Of a DNA stretch of 64,000 nucleotides, positions 11,186-19,662 are shown in pieces. The position numbers and the translations under genes are program-made. The DNA comes from Actinomycetota bacterium (GTDB lineage Bacteria > Actinomycetota > Actinomycetes > Mycobacteriales > Pseudonocardiaceae). The stretch spans positions 1-64,000 of the forward strand of contig JAJPIR010000084.1 in NCBI GenBank assembly GCA_021324675.1. The letters run 5' to 3'. The stretch's first letter is position 1; every line of letters starts with the position of its first letter. The notes under the pieces were generated by a model. The model ran no database searches, was not told where the DNA came from, and worked only from the letters and a program-made list of their open reading frames with translations.

Positions 11186-11917
11186 ATGTGTGTAAGTAGT
11201 TCGCCAGAGTGTTCATGCCAGCTCCTGAACGTCCAATGGGTAGAAGATCGATTTCACAACGTGACCGCCCGGCGGGCAGGATCTGGCAGCATGCCGCTGC
11301 TGTCGCGACATGTCGTCGCATTTCTCGCTGCTGTCGTACGCAGCCCGGTTACGGTGGGCGCAGTGGTACCAAGCTCCTCCCAGTTGGCGGCCCGGCTGGC
11401 CGCGGTGGTACCTCGGGCCGGCAAGCCGGTCGTGGTAGAGCTCGGGCCCGGCACCGGTTCGGTCACCACCGCAATCGAGTGCCGGCTTGGTAGCCGCGGG
11501 CGCCATGTGGCCGTTGAGATTGATCCCAAACTGGCTGAGTACCTGCGCATAGCGCATCCTCAGGTCGATGTGCTGGTGGGCGACGCCATCGACCTGGAGT
11601 GTTTGCTCGTCGCCCAGCACATCTCGGCGGTGGATGTGGTGATCAGTGGGCTGCCCTGGTCGTTGATCAGCCCGGACGCCCAACGAGCGATTGTTGAAGC
11701 AACGGCAAGGTCTCTGTCATCCGGTGGTTGCTTTACGACCTTCGCGTATGTACACGGCCTCTCGATGCCCTGGGCACGGCAATTCCGCGCGTTGCTGGGG
11801 GAGGTTTTCGACGAGGTGCTGACCACGCGCACGGTCTGGTGGAACCTGCCTCCAGCGGTGACCTATGTCTGCCGACGACCGCATTCATGGATCACAAGAG
11901 CGCGGCGGGCACACTAA
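11186..11917 (+). CDS. SAM-dependent (phospholipid N-methyltransferase-like) methyltransferase
   Basis: VVELGPGTGSVTTAI...VVISGLPWSLI; start probably near 11291. Confidence 0.75.
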   Translation: MCVSSSPECSCQLLNVQWVEDRFHNVTARRAGSGSMPLLSRHVVAFLAAVVRSPVTVGAVVPSSSQLAARLAAVVPRAGKPVVVELGPGTGSVTTAIECRLGSRGRHVAVEIDPKLAEYLRIAHPQVDVLVGDAIDLECLLVAQHISAVDVVISGLPWSLISPDAQRAIVEATARSLSSGGCFTTFAYVHGLSMPWARQFRALLGEVFDEVLTTRTVWWNLPPAVTYVCRRPHSWITRARRAH

Positions 11918-12045
11918 CGCACTGCGCTGACATTCGGCCCCAATGGGCGGGACTGGTGGCGAGTTGGTCCACATTGCCCCCGTAGTCCACAGCCAGCAAG
12001 TGCGTAGCTGTACCAGGTGGTGGCGCAAGAGGACCTTGTCATGGC

Positions 12046-12780
12046 ATGAGCGCACCTACCGCCGGGACTATCCGGCTTTCCGATCCGTCCGAGTTGATCG
12101 CCGCCGTTCCACATCTACTCGGTTTTCATCCGCACAATTCAGTGGTGGTCTTGGCACTGCATGGAAGAAGCTTGGGGCTGACCTTGCGCGCCGATGTGGT
12201 CCCGCCCGATCAGGCGCCGCAACTGGCCGAGCAGCTGCTGCGGCCGATCACGAGGTCCCGGCCCAGTGGTATCGCTCTGGTCGTTATCGGGGGCAACGTC
12301 AGTGCCAACAGTGGCGACGATGATGTGCCGCATCGCGGGCTGGTGGCTGCACTTGCTCGCGCGCTCGATCGCGCGGGGTTGCCGGTGATGCTCGCCGCGT
12401 GGACCACCGAGGTAAAGCGTGGAGCGCCATGGCGCTGTTATGACGATTCGCTCTGCGCTGGAACGGTGGCTGATCCCGCAAGTAGCCCGTTAGCGGCCGC
12501 TACAGTTGCGGCTGGTGCCGTGACGTTTAGTAGCCGACAGGAAATGGTCGATTTGCTCGCCACACACGACCCCGAAGCATTGCGACGTCGTGTTGCGCTG
12601 CTGGACGCGGCCGACGCTGAACATCCGATGAGCGCTCGGACGGTAAAGCAGCGACTTGCGCGGTTAAGGCAATTGCACGAAGCAGCTGCCGCAGGGGAGC
12701 TGGTGTTAAGTGACAGCGTCATTGCCGAGGTCGCCTCCGCACTATGCGACCACCGGGTCCGGGATGCCTGCCTGCCCTGG
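12046..12780 (+). pseudogene. DUF4192 protein, 5' portion, interrupted by element insertion
   Basis: RLSDPSELIAAVPHLLGFHPHNSVVVLALHGRSLGLTLRADV...VRDACLPW; continues in frame at 54949. Confidence 0.85.
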
Positions 12781-12797
12781 CGTTTAGTTGTGTACCT
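12749..12797 (+). other. attL
   Basis: TGCCCTGG (12773-12780) shared with attR; element-side TGTACCT arm 12791-12797. Confidence 0.85.
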
Positions 12798-12805
12798 TGA
12801 AGTCC

Positions 12806-14233
12806 ATGCGCCGAGCTGCGATCTACTGCCGGATCAGTGACGACCGGGAAGGAGCACTGCTAGGGGTCGCGCGTCAAGAAGCAGACTGTCGTGAACGGGC
12901 TACGAGGCTGGGCTGGGTAGTCGCTGGTCTGTACGTGGACAACGACCTATCGGCGTTCTCAGGGAAGACTCGTCCTGAGTACCGCAGGATGCTTGATGAT
13001 CTCCGTTCAGGTCTCATCGATGCAGTGCTTGCTTGGCACACTGATCGGCTTCACCGCTCGCCCCGTGAGCTTGAAGAGTTCATCGACATCTGCGAGAACG
13101 CCAGGGTTGGTGTCGAGACGGTGAAGGCTGGGCCAGTTGATCTCTCGACACCAGCAGGGCGAGCCGTTGCGCGAACGCTTGGAGCTTGGGCTCGCTATGA
13201 GAGCGAACACAAGGCAGAGCGGAGCCGTCGCAAGGCCTTGGAGTTGGCACAGACGGGCAAGCCGTCTGGTGGAGGTCGACCCTTTGGTTACGAAGAAGAT
13301 CGCATCACGGTGCGTGAAAATGAAGCTGAAGTCATCAGGGAATGCGTGCGGCGTTTGCTTGCGGGTGAAGCGCTACGAAGCCTAACACGCGACCTCAATA
13401 GTCGGGGAATTGTCACGTCTGCTGGAGGAGAATGGTCAACCCAGACGCTCAAGCGGGTGCTTGCCTCGGGCAGAATTTCAGGGCAACGAGATCATCAACC
13501 ACGGTCACTCACCCAAACGAAACGACACTTGATCAGAGAGATTGTGGCAGATGCAGTGTGGCCGGCGATCATTACGAAGGAGGAGACCGCAAGGGTTCGC
13601 GCGCTGCTTTTGAATCCTGAGCGGAACTCACTGGCTGCTCGCGCGAGACGGTACCTGCTGAGTGGGATCTTGCGATGTGCCTATTGTCGCGGATCTCTGT
13701 GTGGTCGGCCAACGGGCGATGGTCGGCTACGGTACTTGTGTAAGAAAGAGCCTGGCAGCAACCGGTGTGGCAAGATTTTTATTGTTGCTTCTCCTACCGA
13801 TGACTGCGTGACGGACATGGTGAAGATGGTGTTGCAGTCACCGAAGCTTGCGGAGATACTCCAAGCGAACGGCCGAAACTCAGGTGACGAGTCAGCGCTG
13901 GAGCAGATAGCCGCTGATGAGAAGAAGCTTGAAGAGCTCGCTGGAGACTACGCGACTGGTCTGATCACGCGCAAAGAATGGCTCTATGCACGTGAGTTGC
14001 TTGAAGGCCGCCTAGAGGCCGCTCGGAAACGTCTGAGTAGTAACAGCCAGATTGCGGCACTTGAGGGTCTGTACGGCGATTCTGTGCCGTTTGGCGAGAT
14101 GTGGAAAGGGTTTTCTATTGATCGTCGGCGAGCAGTGATAGCGGCCCTTTTTGAGCGGATCATCGTGCATCCGGGAGTGCAGGGACGTAATAGGTTCGAT
14201 TCGCAGCGACTTGAGCCAGTTTGGCGTGTATAA
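12806..14233 (+). CDS. large serine recombinase (integrase)
   Basis: MRRAAIYCRISDDREG, catalytic N-domain, recombinase and zinc ribbon (CAYCRGSL...YLCKKEPGSNRCG) domains, coiled coil. Confidence 0.95.
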   Translation: MRRAAIYCRISDDREGALLGVARQEADCRERATRLGWVVAGLYVDNDLSAFSGKTRPEYRRMLDDLRSGLIDAVLAWHTDRLHRSPRELEEFIDICENARVGVETVKAGPVDLSTPAGRAVARTLGAWARYESEHKAERSRRKALELAQTGKPSGGGRPFGYEEDRITVRENEAEVIRECVRRLLAGEALRSLTRDLNSRGIVTSAGGEWSTQTLKRVLASGRISGQRDHQPRSLTQTKRHLIREIVADAVWPAIITKEETARVRALLLNPERNSLAARARRYLLSGILRCAYCRGSLCGRPTGDGRLRYLCKKEPGSNRCGKIFIVASPTDDCVTDMVKMVLQSPKLAEILQANGRNSGDESALEQIAADEKKLEELAGDYATGLITRKEWLYARELLEGRLEAARKRLSSNSQIAALEGLYGDSVPFGEMWKGFSIDRRRAVIAALFERIIVHPGVQGRNRFDSQRLEPVWRV

Positions 14234-14428
14234 CCCACTGCTTTGAGTGCATATATGCAACTATAAGCAGCGCTTCAGGGAAGGCTTCGGAACTACTGAA
14301 CGGGTTTTCGGTTCCGTGTAAACATCATGCTAACCGTTGCACTGGTCGCTTGACACCGGCGGAAGCCACGGTAGAGACTCGCCGGTTGACTACGCAGTGT
14401 GCTCACTGACTACTGGGGGGTAGCAGCA

Positions 14429-14620
14429 GTGAAACGACTTAAGATTACCCACAACAACGGTCATGAAGAGACCATAAGTGCTGAACGGTACCGTGCTGAT
14501 GGTTCGTGGATCATCTTTGAGGACGCAGACAAGCAGGAGGTCCATCGCCTCCAAGAGCGTGACGTACGAAGCATTGCTCGGGACGATGGGAGCGAGATAC
14601 CTGGACCAATATCCGCCTAG
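14429..14620 (+). CDS. small hypothetical protein
   Basis: GTG start; KRLKITHNNGHEETISAERYRADGSWIIFEDADKQEVHRLQERDVRSIARD. Confidence 0.6.
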   Translation: MKRLKITHNNGHEETISAERYRADGSWIIFEDADKQEVHRLQERDVRSIARDDGSEIPGPISA

Positions 14621-14700
14621 CCCGCACTGATTCCACGACTGCGTACCAAACGACCTCGCTGCGGAAGAAGTACACCAGCAAAGTACTCTCGACGCATTAC

Positions 14701-14771
14701 ATGCAACAAATGCAACACTATGCCTCTTGACAAATGAGCAACAAAACCGTTAAGCTAATAGTTAGCTTAGT
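14701..14771 (+). promoter_or_regulatory. par operon promoter/operator
   Basis: contains decamer tgcaacacta (14711-14720), identical to the start of the downstream octamer array, then TTGACA-like region before xis-like ORF. Confidence 0.5.
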
Positions 14772-14960
14772 ATGAAAGCCTTTCTCAATGCTTCTGAAGT
14801 TGCGAAATTGCTCAACGTTGACCGTGCAACAGTTTCTCGTTGGTTGCACAAAGGGCTCATCCCTCGCGCCGTTCGTCTTCAGGGGAAACAGCAGTGGCGT
14901 ATCCCGATTAGCGCGTATGAGGAGCTTGTGAAGCAACAAGAGCAGTATGAGAGTCATTAG
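14772..14960 (+). CDS. excisionase-like HTH DNA-binding protein
   Basis: MKAFLNASEVAKLLNVDRATVSRWLHKGLIPRAVRLQGKQQWRIPISAYEEL. Confidence 0.85.
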   Translation: MKAFLNASEVAKLLNVDRATVSRWLHKGLIPRAVRLQGKQQWRIPISAYEELVKQQEQYESH

Positions 14961-15717
14961 CTTTTCGATCTTTAAAGGCGGAACTGGTAAAACCACGAGC
15001 AGTGTCAATACGGCAGTTGCCCTTGCGCGTAAGGGCAAGAAGGTCCTCCTTGTTGACCTCGATCAGCAAGCGAGCGCAACACGCTACTTAGACCTCGATC
15101 CCGAACAAGCGCCAAGTTTATATGACGTGTACATGGGTGCAAAGCCTGCAGCCTTAGCGATAAAGCGCACGAAGTTTGGCGTTGATATGCTGACATCAAA
15201 CGGGTTGCTCGCGGCCATCGAGGAGGCGCTTGAACCTGGCGATGAGCTAAAATTAGCGGAGTTTCTCACCCCGTTGAAGCCGACCTACGATTTTATTCTC
15301 ATCGATACGCCGCCTGGGAAGGCAATGCTGGCCTTCAACGGCTTAGCGGCAGCAGATCTTATCATCATCCCTGCATCTGCTGAACGCATGGCGGTTGATG
15401 GTGTTGCTGACCTTATCAGTCATGTGCAACGGATCATGTGGAATAAGTTCTCGCTCAGTCACCAAGAACTTCGTATCCTTTTTACCATGTATCGGGCAAC
15501 CACTGCGCACTCGCCTGCTATTGTCTCAAATGCTCGGAAAATTTGGCGTGACAATATCTTAAGTGTGAAGATACCCCATTCGACCGTGTTTTCCCGGTCC
15601 TACGACGCGAAAACACCGATGGCGCTGCTTGAACCGAAGCACAGTGGCGCTATTTCCTATGACGTCTTTGCTGACTGGTTGATTAAATATAATGATGGCC
15701 AAGTACCGGCAAGCTAA
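14947..15717 (+). CDS. parA: ParA family partition ATPase
   Basis: FKGGTGKTTSSVNTAVALARKGKKVLLVDLDQQASAT...FILIDTPPGKAML. Confidence 0.92.
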   Translation: MRVISFSIFKGGTGKTTSSVNTAVALARKGKKVLLVDLDQQASATRYLDLDPEQAPSLYDVYMGAKPAALAIKRTKFGVDMLTSNGLLAAIEEALEPGDELKLAEFLTPLKPTYDFILIDTPPGKAMLAFNGLAAADLIIIPASAERMAVDGVADLISHVQRIMWNKFSLSHQELRILFTMYRATTAHSPAIVSNARKIWRDNILSVKIPHSTVFSRSYDAKTPMALLEPKHSGAISYDVFADWLIKYNDGQVPAS

Positions 15718-15722
15718 TACTT

Positions 15723-16061
15723 ATGAAGACACCACGAGTGCATGATTTTGATCCGGATGCTGCTGGGCGGCAATTACAGAGTCCTCTTGAGGGTATGCCG
15801 ACCATCGAAAAGCCACGGCAGCAGCCACAAGCACCAGCCGTGCAGCATGCTGAACCAAATAATGGCCAACAAGCAAAACAAGCTGCGGCAAAGTCAACGC
15901 GGCGATACGTTCGGCGAACGTTTGATTACTTTGAAGACCAGATTGAGTATCTAACGCGGGTTTCATTAGAAGAGCGGTTAGCTGGAAACAACGTGACGAT
16001 GGCTTCAATGCTCAGGGAAGCTTTGGACCGCTATATCTCTGAAAAGACTTCCAAGAAATAA
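15723..16061 (+). CDS. RHH-like centromere-binding partition protein
   Basis: disordered N-terminus, C-terminal RRYVRRTFDYFEDQIEYLTRVSLEERLAGNNVTMASMLREALDRYIS, 5 nt after parA. Confidence 0.75.
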   Translation: MKTPRVHDFDPDAAGRQLQSPLEGMPTIEKPRQQPQAPAVQHAEPNNGQQAKQAAAKSTRRYVRRTFDYFEDQIEYLTRVSLEERLAGNNVTMASMLREALDRYISEKTSKK

Positions 16062-16072
16062 CTCAAACCTTG

Positions 16073-16224
16073 CAACACTATCACGCTACTACACTCGTAC
16101 ACTATCACACTACTCAACCATCACACTACGACACCATTACACCATGACACTACCACACTATGACACCATAACACCATGACACTCATACACTTATACACTT
16201 ATACACTATCACACTTAGACACTA
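16073..16224 (+). repeat. 19 contiguous 8-bp repeats (NNACACYN), candidate parS centromere
   Basis: caACACTA tcACGCTA ctACACTC gtACACTA tcACACTA ctCAACCA tcACACTA cgACACCA ttACACCA tgACACTA ccACACTA tgACACCA taACACCA tgACACTC atACACTT atACACTT atACACTA tcACACTT agACACTA. Confidence 0.9.
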
Positions 16225-16574
16225 CTACGTGTATACAGATTCATTCTAAAGTGCTTAGATATGTTCTATCGAGCAGACGAGACAGCCGCCGTTTTCCCAC
16301 AAAGGGTTTGCTCATAAAAACGGACTAGCCTACCTGTGATCGACGTGACCGAGTGACTGACCGAAGCAGTTGACTATAAGGCTACCGCTGAGACACGCGG
16401 AGAGTATGAGAGACCCATCCCGTCCTTGGACTTGTCAACAAAATTTTTTTCCGGACGCTTGCGTCGGGAAGAAAGCGAAGGGAAGGAAACGAGAGAACAA
16501 GAGAGCAGGCAATCGCAAAAACGAGCCCCTGGGGGTTGAGGGGGGAGGGGCTTGTCGTGACGACGAATACGAGA

Positions 16575-17340
16575 GGTGATCGAGCACCAGGGTTGTTCGT
16601 CGTCCTGGGCGTTGTTCGATCACCAGGTGTACCCAGGGAGCGGTCTGCGGGAGCCGTACCGGTTCAGGCCGGTAGACCAACCGTCAGAGTGTGGAGGCAC
16701 ACGGAGCCACCGTTCGGGTGGAATCTGAGCTGGAAGGAAGACGGCGCTACCTGCGCAAAGTGGGCGAGTGCCCTGCGGACACGAGGTCGGCCGCACCGGT
16801 CTCTGCGAGTCCTGGATGTGCCGCATCCTGCGGCCGACCTCGTGTCCTCTCCTCTGCCCCGCACGCTGTACTTCTCCTGATGGTTGGGTAGGTATGAGTA
16901 AGTTGGTTGATCGTTGGTTAGCTGTCCGGGGGAGCGGGGCAAAGCAGAGGCCACTCGCCCACAGGGGTAGCGCCCAAAGCGCGGGAGCCAGGCGTCGGCA
17001 TTCCTTCCAGACCTTCCTTCCGCCGCCCGGCAAATGAGAGTGCTAACGCACAGAGAGCCTCACGGCCAAAGAGTCGATGCAGGGAGTTGTGCGACTGCGG
17101 TGTGCTTGCTTCGCAAGCACGCTATGAGAGCGCTGCGCGCAGAATCTTGGTTGACATTCGGGGTGGATCCGGTCCTGCCGCTCGTTTGCTCTCTCAGTGT
17201 GTCACATGGCTTCCGCAGCTGCGTCAAGACTCCTTCGCAACGCTTCGGCCCGCTGCGGCGGCGAACCGGTATCCGGTTCGGTCTTGACCCACCAGCGCAC
17301 CATGTGTTGTTCCAATCCTGTCGCAAACGAGCGGCAGGAA
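16575..17340 (+). ncRNA. candidate large structured RNA or structured DNA locus
   Basis: no convincing ORF; many perfect nested stems, e.g. 16777-16795/16829-16847 (19 bp), 16760-16770/16952-16962 (11 bp), 16730-16739/17001-17010 (10 bp), 17173-17189/17323-17339 (17 bp). Confidence 0.6.
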
Positions 17341-17354
17341 GGAGGTGATACACC

Positions 17355-17675
17355 ATGGCAACGTACAAAATCATTCGGGTCTACGAGGTTCCCGGCAAGG
17401 ACCAAATTGAGGCGACCAACCACATGATGGAGGCACTCATCCTTCATGTAGAGCGCAGCTATCACGTAGGAGACTATGTGAAAGCACCCGAAGACCCGAA
17501 AGGGAAGGGTCGGCCGATCGATCTGACGCCGCCCAAGGGGTGGCTGAGGAGCATGATCGAGGAGCTGGTAGCGCAAGTCACTGGGCGCCCAGCGAAAGAG
17601 CAGCCGTGGCAGAAGCCCGAACTGTACAAGGGCAAGAGCATGCACGAGCTCGAACAAGAACAGGCTAAGCGTTGA
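17355..17675 (+). CDS. hypothetical protein
   Basis: strong SD aaggaggtg; 106 aa MATYKIIRVYEVPGKDQIEATNHMMEALILHVERSYHVGDYVKAP. Confidence 0.7.
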   Translation: MATYKIIRVYEVPGKDQIEATNHMMEALILHVERSYHVGDYVKAPEDPKGKGRPIDLTPPKGWLRSMIEELVAQVTGRPAKEQPWQKPELYKGKSMHELEQEQAKR

Positions 17676-17778
17676 GCGCTTACGGCTTCCCCTGACATGA
17701 ACTCGGGGGAAGCAGCAAGAGCTTAAACAGCGGTGCGGGATCCCGTTACCTGTGTTGCTGTCAAAGCCCGATGCGCCA

Positions 17779-17807
17779 GGCCGCGCTCCGCTTCGCTCCG
17801 CGCGGCC
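17779..17807. terminator. GC-rich hairpin between convergent genes
   Basis: ggccgcgc/gcgcggcc perfect 8-bp stem. Confidence 0.45.
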
Positions 17808-17845
17808 TTCGGCACACGCGTCCCAGTTCTGGCTCGGTACCTCTA

Positions 17846-18619
17846 TTACTGTGATGGATCGGGTCGCTCCCTGCTCACGGTGAGCCTGGTGACGCTGGTG
17901 GCGTGGAACTCGCGGCTCGTGCGACTTCGGCCCTCTGTGGTCTCTTCCTTGCGAACGACGTGCTGACCACTTACTTCCACCGTACGGCCGGTACGGATTT
18001 GCCGGCGAATGTGGGCTTCTTGCAGTGTCGCTGCGACATCTCCAAAGACGACAACTCGATGCCAGGTAGGGCGTCCTCGTGCATCGTGTACCGCCAACGG
18101 AAACCCACCGATCAGCTCGTCTCCGTCGGCGTCAAACCATGGATCTCGACCGAGCCGGCCTTGAAGCTGCACCTCTTCTTGTTCAGCACCTTCGGAAGAT
18201 GCTGAGGATTGCTCGTGAGGCGCTGTAGCGAGTTCTGCGGGTTGCAGTGTGAGCATTGCGGCCACTGCATCGTCTTGCGGCGCTTCGGCGGTCTGGCGAG
18301 GTTCTGGGGTGTGTGGGATGGGATGGAAGGACACCATGCCGTCACGGTGGACGAGTAGGCGAGTGCGTTGATCATCAGGTCCTTGGTCAAAGACCACGCG
18401 CCTAACCTGTTGGTTCAGGCTGTAGCCAGGTACGCGGTAGATCTCCACCCGCGCATTGGCTGTAGTGACTCTCGCAACGGCGGCGTCAGGATAGATCTCA
18501 AGAACAGCTTTGCCGTCACCAACCGCAAGGCGGTGGCCATCGCCGTGGGCAACGTCATGGGTTGTTGCTGCTTCTGTTTGCAGCGTGTCACTCACTGCGG
18601 CGCGATCAAATTCGTTCAT
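17846..18619 (-). CDS. protein with C-terminal SSB-like OB fold
   Basis: VQLQGRLGRDPWFDADGDELIGGFPLAVHDARGRPTWHRVVVFGDVAATL...GRTVEVSGQHVVR. Confidence 0.6.
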   Translation of the reverse strand: MNEFDRAAVSDTLQTEAATTHDVAHGDGHRLAVGDGKAVLEIYPDAAVARVTTANARVEIYRVPGYSLNQQVRRVVFDQGPDDQRTRLLVHRDGMVSFHPIPHTPEPRQTAEAPQDDAVAAMLTLQPAELATAPHEQSSASSEGAEQEEVQLQGRLGRDPWFDADGDELIGGFPLAVHDARGRPTWHRVVVFGDVAATLQEAHIRRQIRTGRTVEVSGQHVVRKEETTEGRSRTSREFHATSVTRLTVSRERPDPSQ

Positions 18620-18690
18620 AGGGAAGTAGCACTCAGTCATAACGAACAGCAACAATTATATGAACGCGAATTGCCTATTGTCAAGACGGT

Positions 18691-19626
18691 GTGTGTATTG
18701 ATATAAACATTCTTAAGACTATGGGGGAGGAAGGATCAGAAATACCACAACATCTGAAAGAGGGTCTTCCGAGTGGTGAAGCGTATGAACAAGAAGGAAG
18801 ACGCGATTTTCAAATCGCCATGATGGCATGGGAGATGCGGATTCCGAAGGAAACGATGAGTGCGTATGAGGGCGTTCGTGGGTACGTCGGTATCCTTCGT
18901 GATCTCAGATTGACTCAGGAACGGCGTAGCCATGCAAGACGCACGGCAGACGATCCCGTTGCTCCGGAGGGCTCACCTCGATGGAAGCGGGATTGCCAGG
19001 TGGCAGTGTTGCACAGAGCATGCAGACGGATCCTTGAGGATGGATTTCCTGACAGCTACAACGTCGTGTCTACGTTAAAACGATCGTTAGGGTTTGTTGC
19101 GCAACAGTATGGCGTACGAGTCGAATACAAGGAGGGCGGGGACTTTCCCGACACTGTATCTGCCACAGGCGCATGGACCCGGAACCATAGTGAAGTACCT
19201 CCTGCTGTGCCGTGGCCTGATCGCGAGCGACGACCATACGAAGCATTTCGGTGGTGGGCTCTTATTGACCACCCAGGCGAGCGTCGCGACCCGGAGCACT
19301 TGACTGCAGTTGCTGATGAGGCTGAGCGGCAAGGGTTACCGCGCGGTGCTGCTGACGCTGATCCGGTCGCTCACGCGCTCCTAGTGAGGCTTGTGCATGC
19401 CCGTGATGTACTCACGGAGATCTCTGCAGTGGGGCAGCTCCCGCTGCCCCTCGGCCTGACTCCCTCTGCCTCCGAACGTCTTGCGCGCGTCAGACCCTTA
19501 GCCGAGCTTGCGGTGGACGTCCTGCAAGAGGAGTTCGCCGGCGATCGCTTGCGGCCTGACGAAGTCATGTCCACCTTGGGAGGCGTTGGCCAGTGGTACG
19601 GGTTGATCGTCCATCACTCTCGGTAA
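18691..19626 (+). CDS. hypothetical protein
   Basis: 311-aa ORF, same orientation as the transfer genes. Confidence 0.55.
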   Translation: MCIDINILKTMGEEGSEIPQHLKEGLPSGEAYEQEGRRDFQIAMMAWEMRIPKETMSAYEGVRGYVGILRDLRLTQERRSHARRTADDPVAPEGSPRWKRDCQVAVLHRACRRILEDGFPDSYNVVSTLKRSLGFVAQQYGVRVEYKEGGDFPDTVSATGAWTRNHSEVPPAVPWPDRERRPYEAFRWWALIDHPGERRDPEHLTAVADEAERQGLPRGAADADPVAHALLVRLVHARDVLTEISAVGQLPLPLGLTPSASERLARVRPLAELAVDVLQEEFAGDRLRPDEVMSTLGGVGQWYGLIVHHSR

Positions 19627-19662
19627 TAAACATCTGGCTGTCTGCGTCAGGTACTAACCTCG

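Noticed and set aside
12046-12840. DUF4192 ORF as an intact 264-aa gene
   Set aside because: Its last 19 codons (RLVVYLEVHAPSCDLLPDQ) lie in element sequence and the true C-terminus is at 54949-55263.
16073-16224. CRISPR array
   Set aside because: Strict 8-bp unit with no spacers and no cas genes; fits a centromere/iteron array.
16370-16579. 69-aa Lys/Arg-rich ORF
   Set aside because: No start context or coding signature; overlaps a structured non-coding region.
16640-16680. Group II intron domain V (gagccgtaccggttc)
   Set aside because: Lacks the full DV helix and catalytic layout and there is no intron-encoded reverse transcriptase.
16575-17340. Naming the structured locus as GOLLD or ROOL
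   Set aside because: Length and complexity are suggestive only; no conserved family signature could be confirmed without a covariance search.
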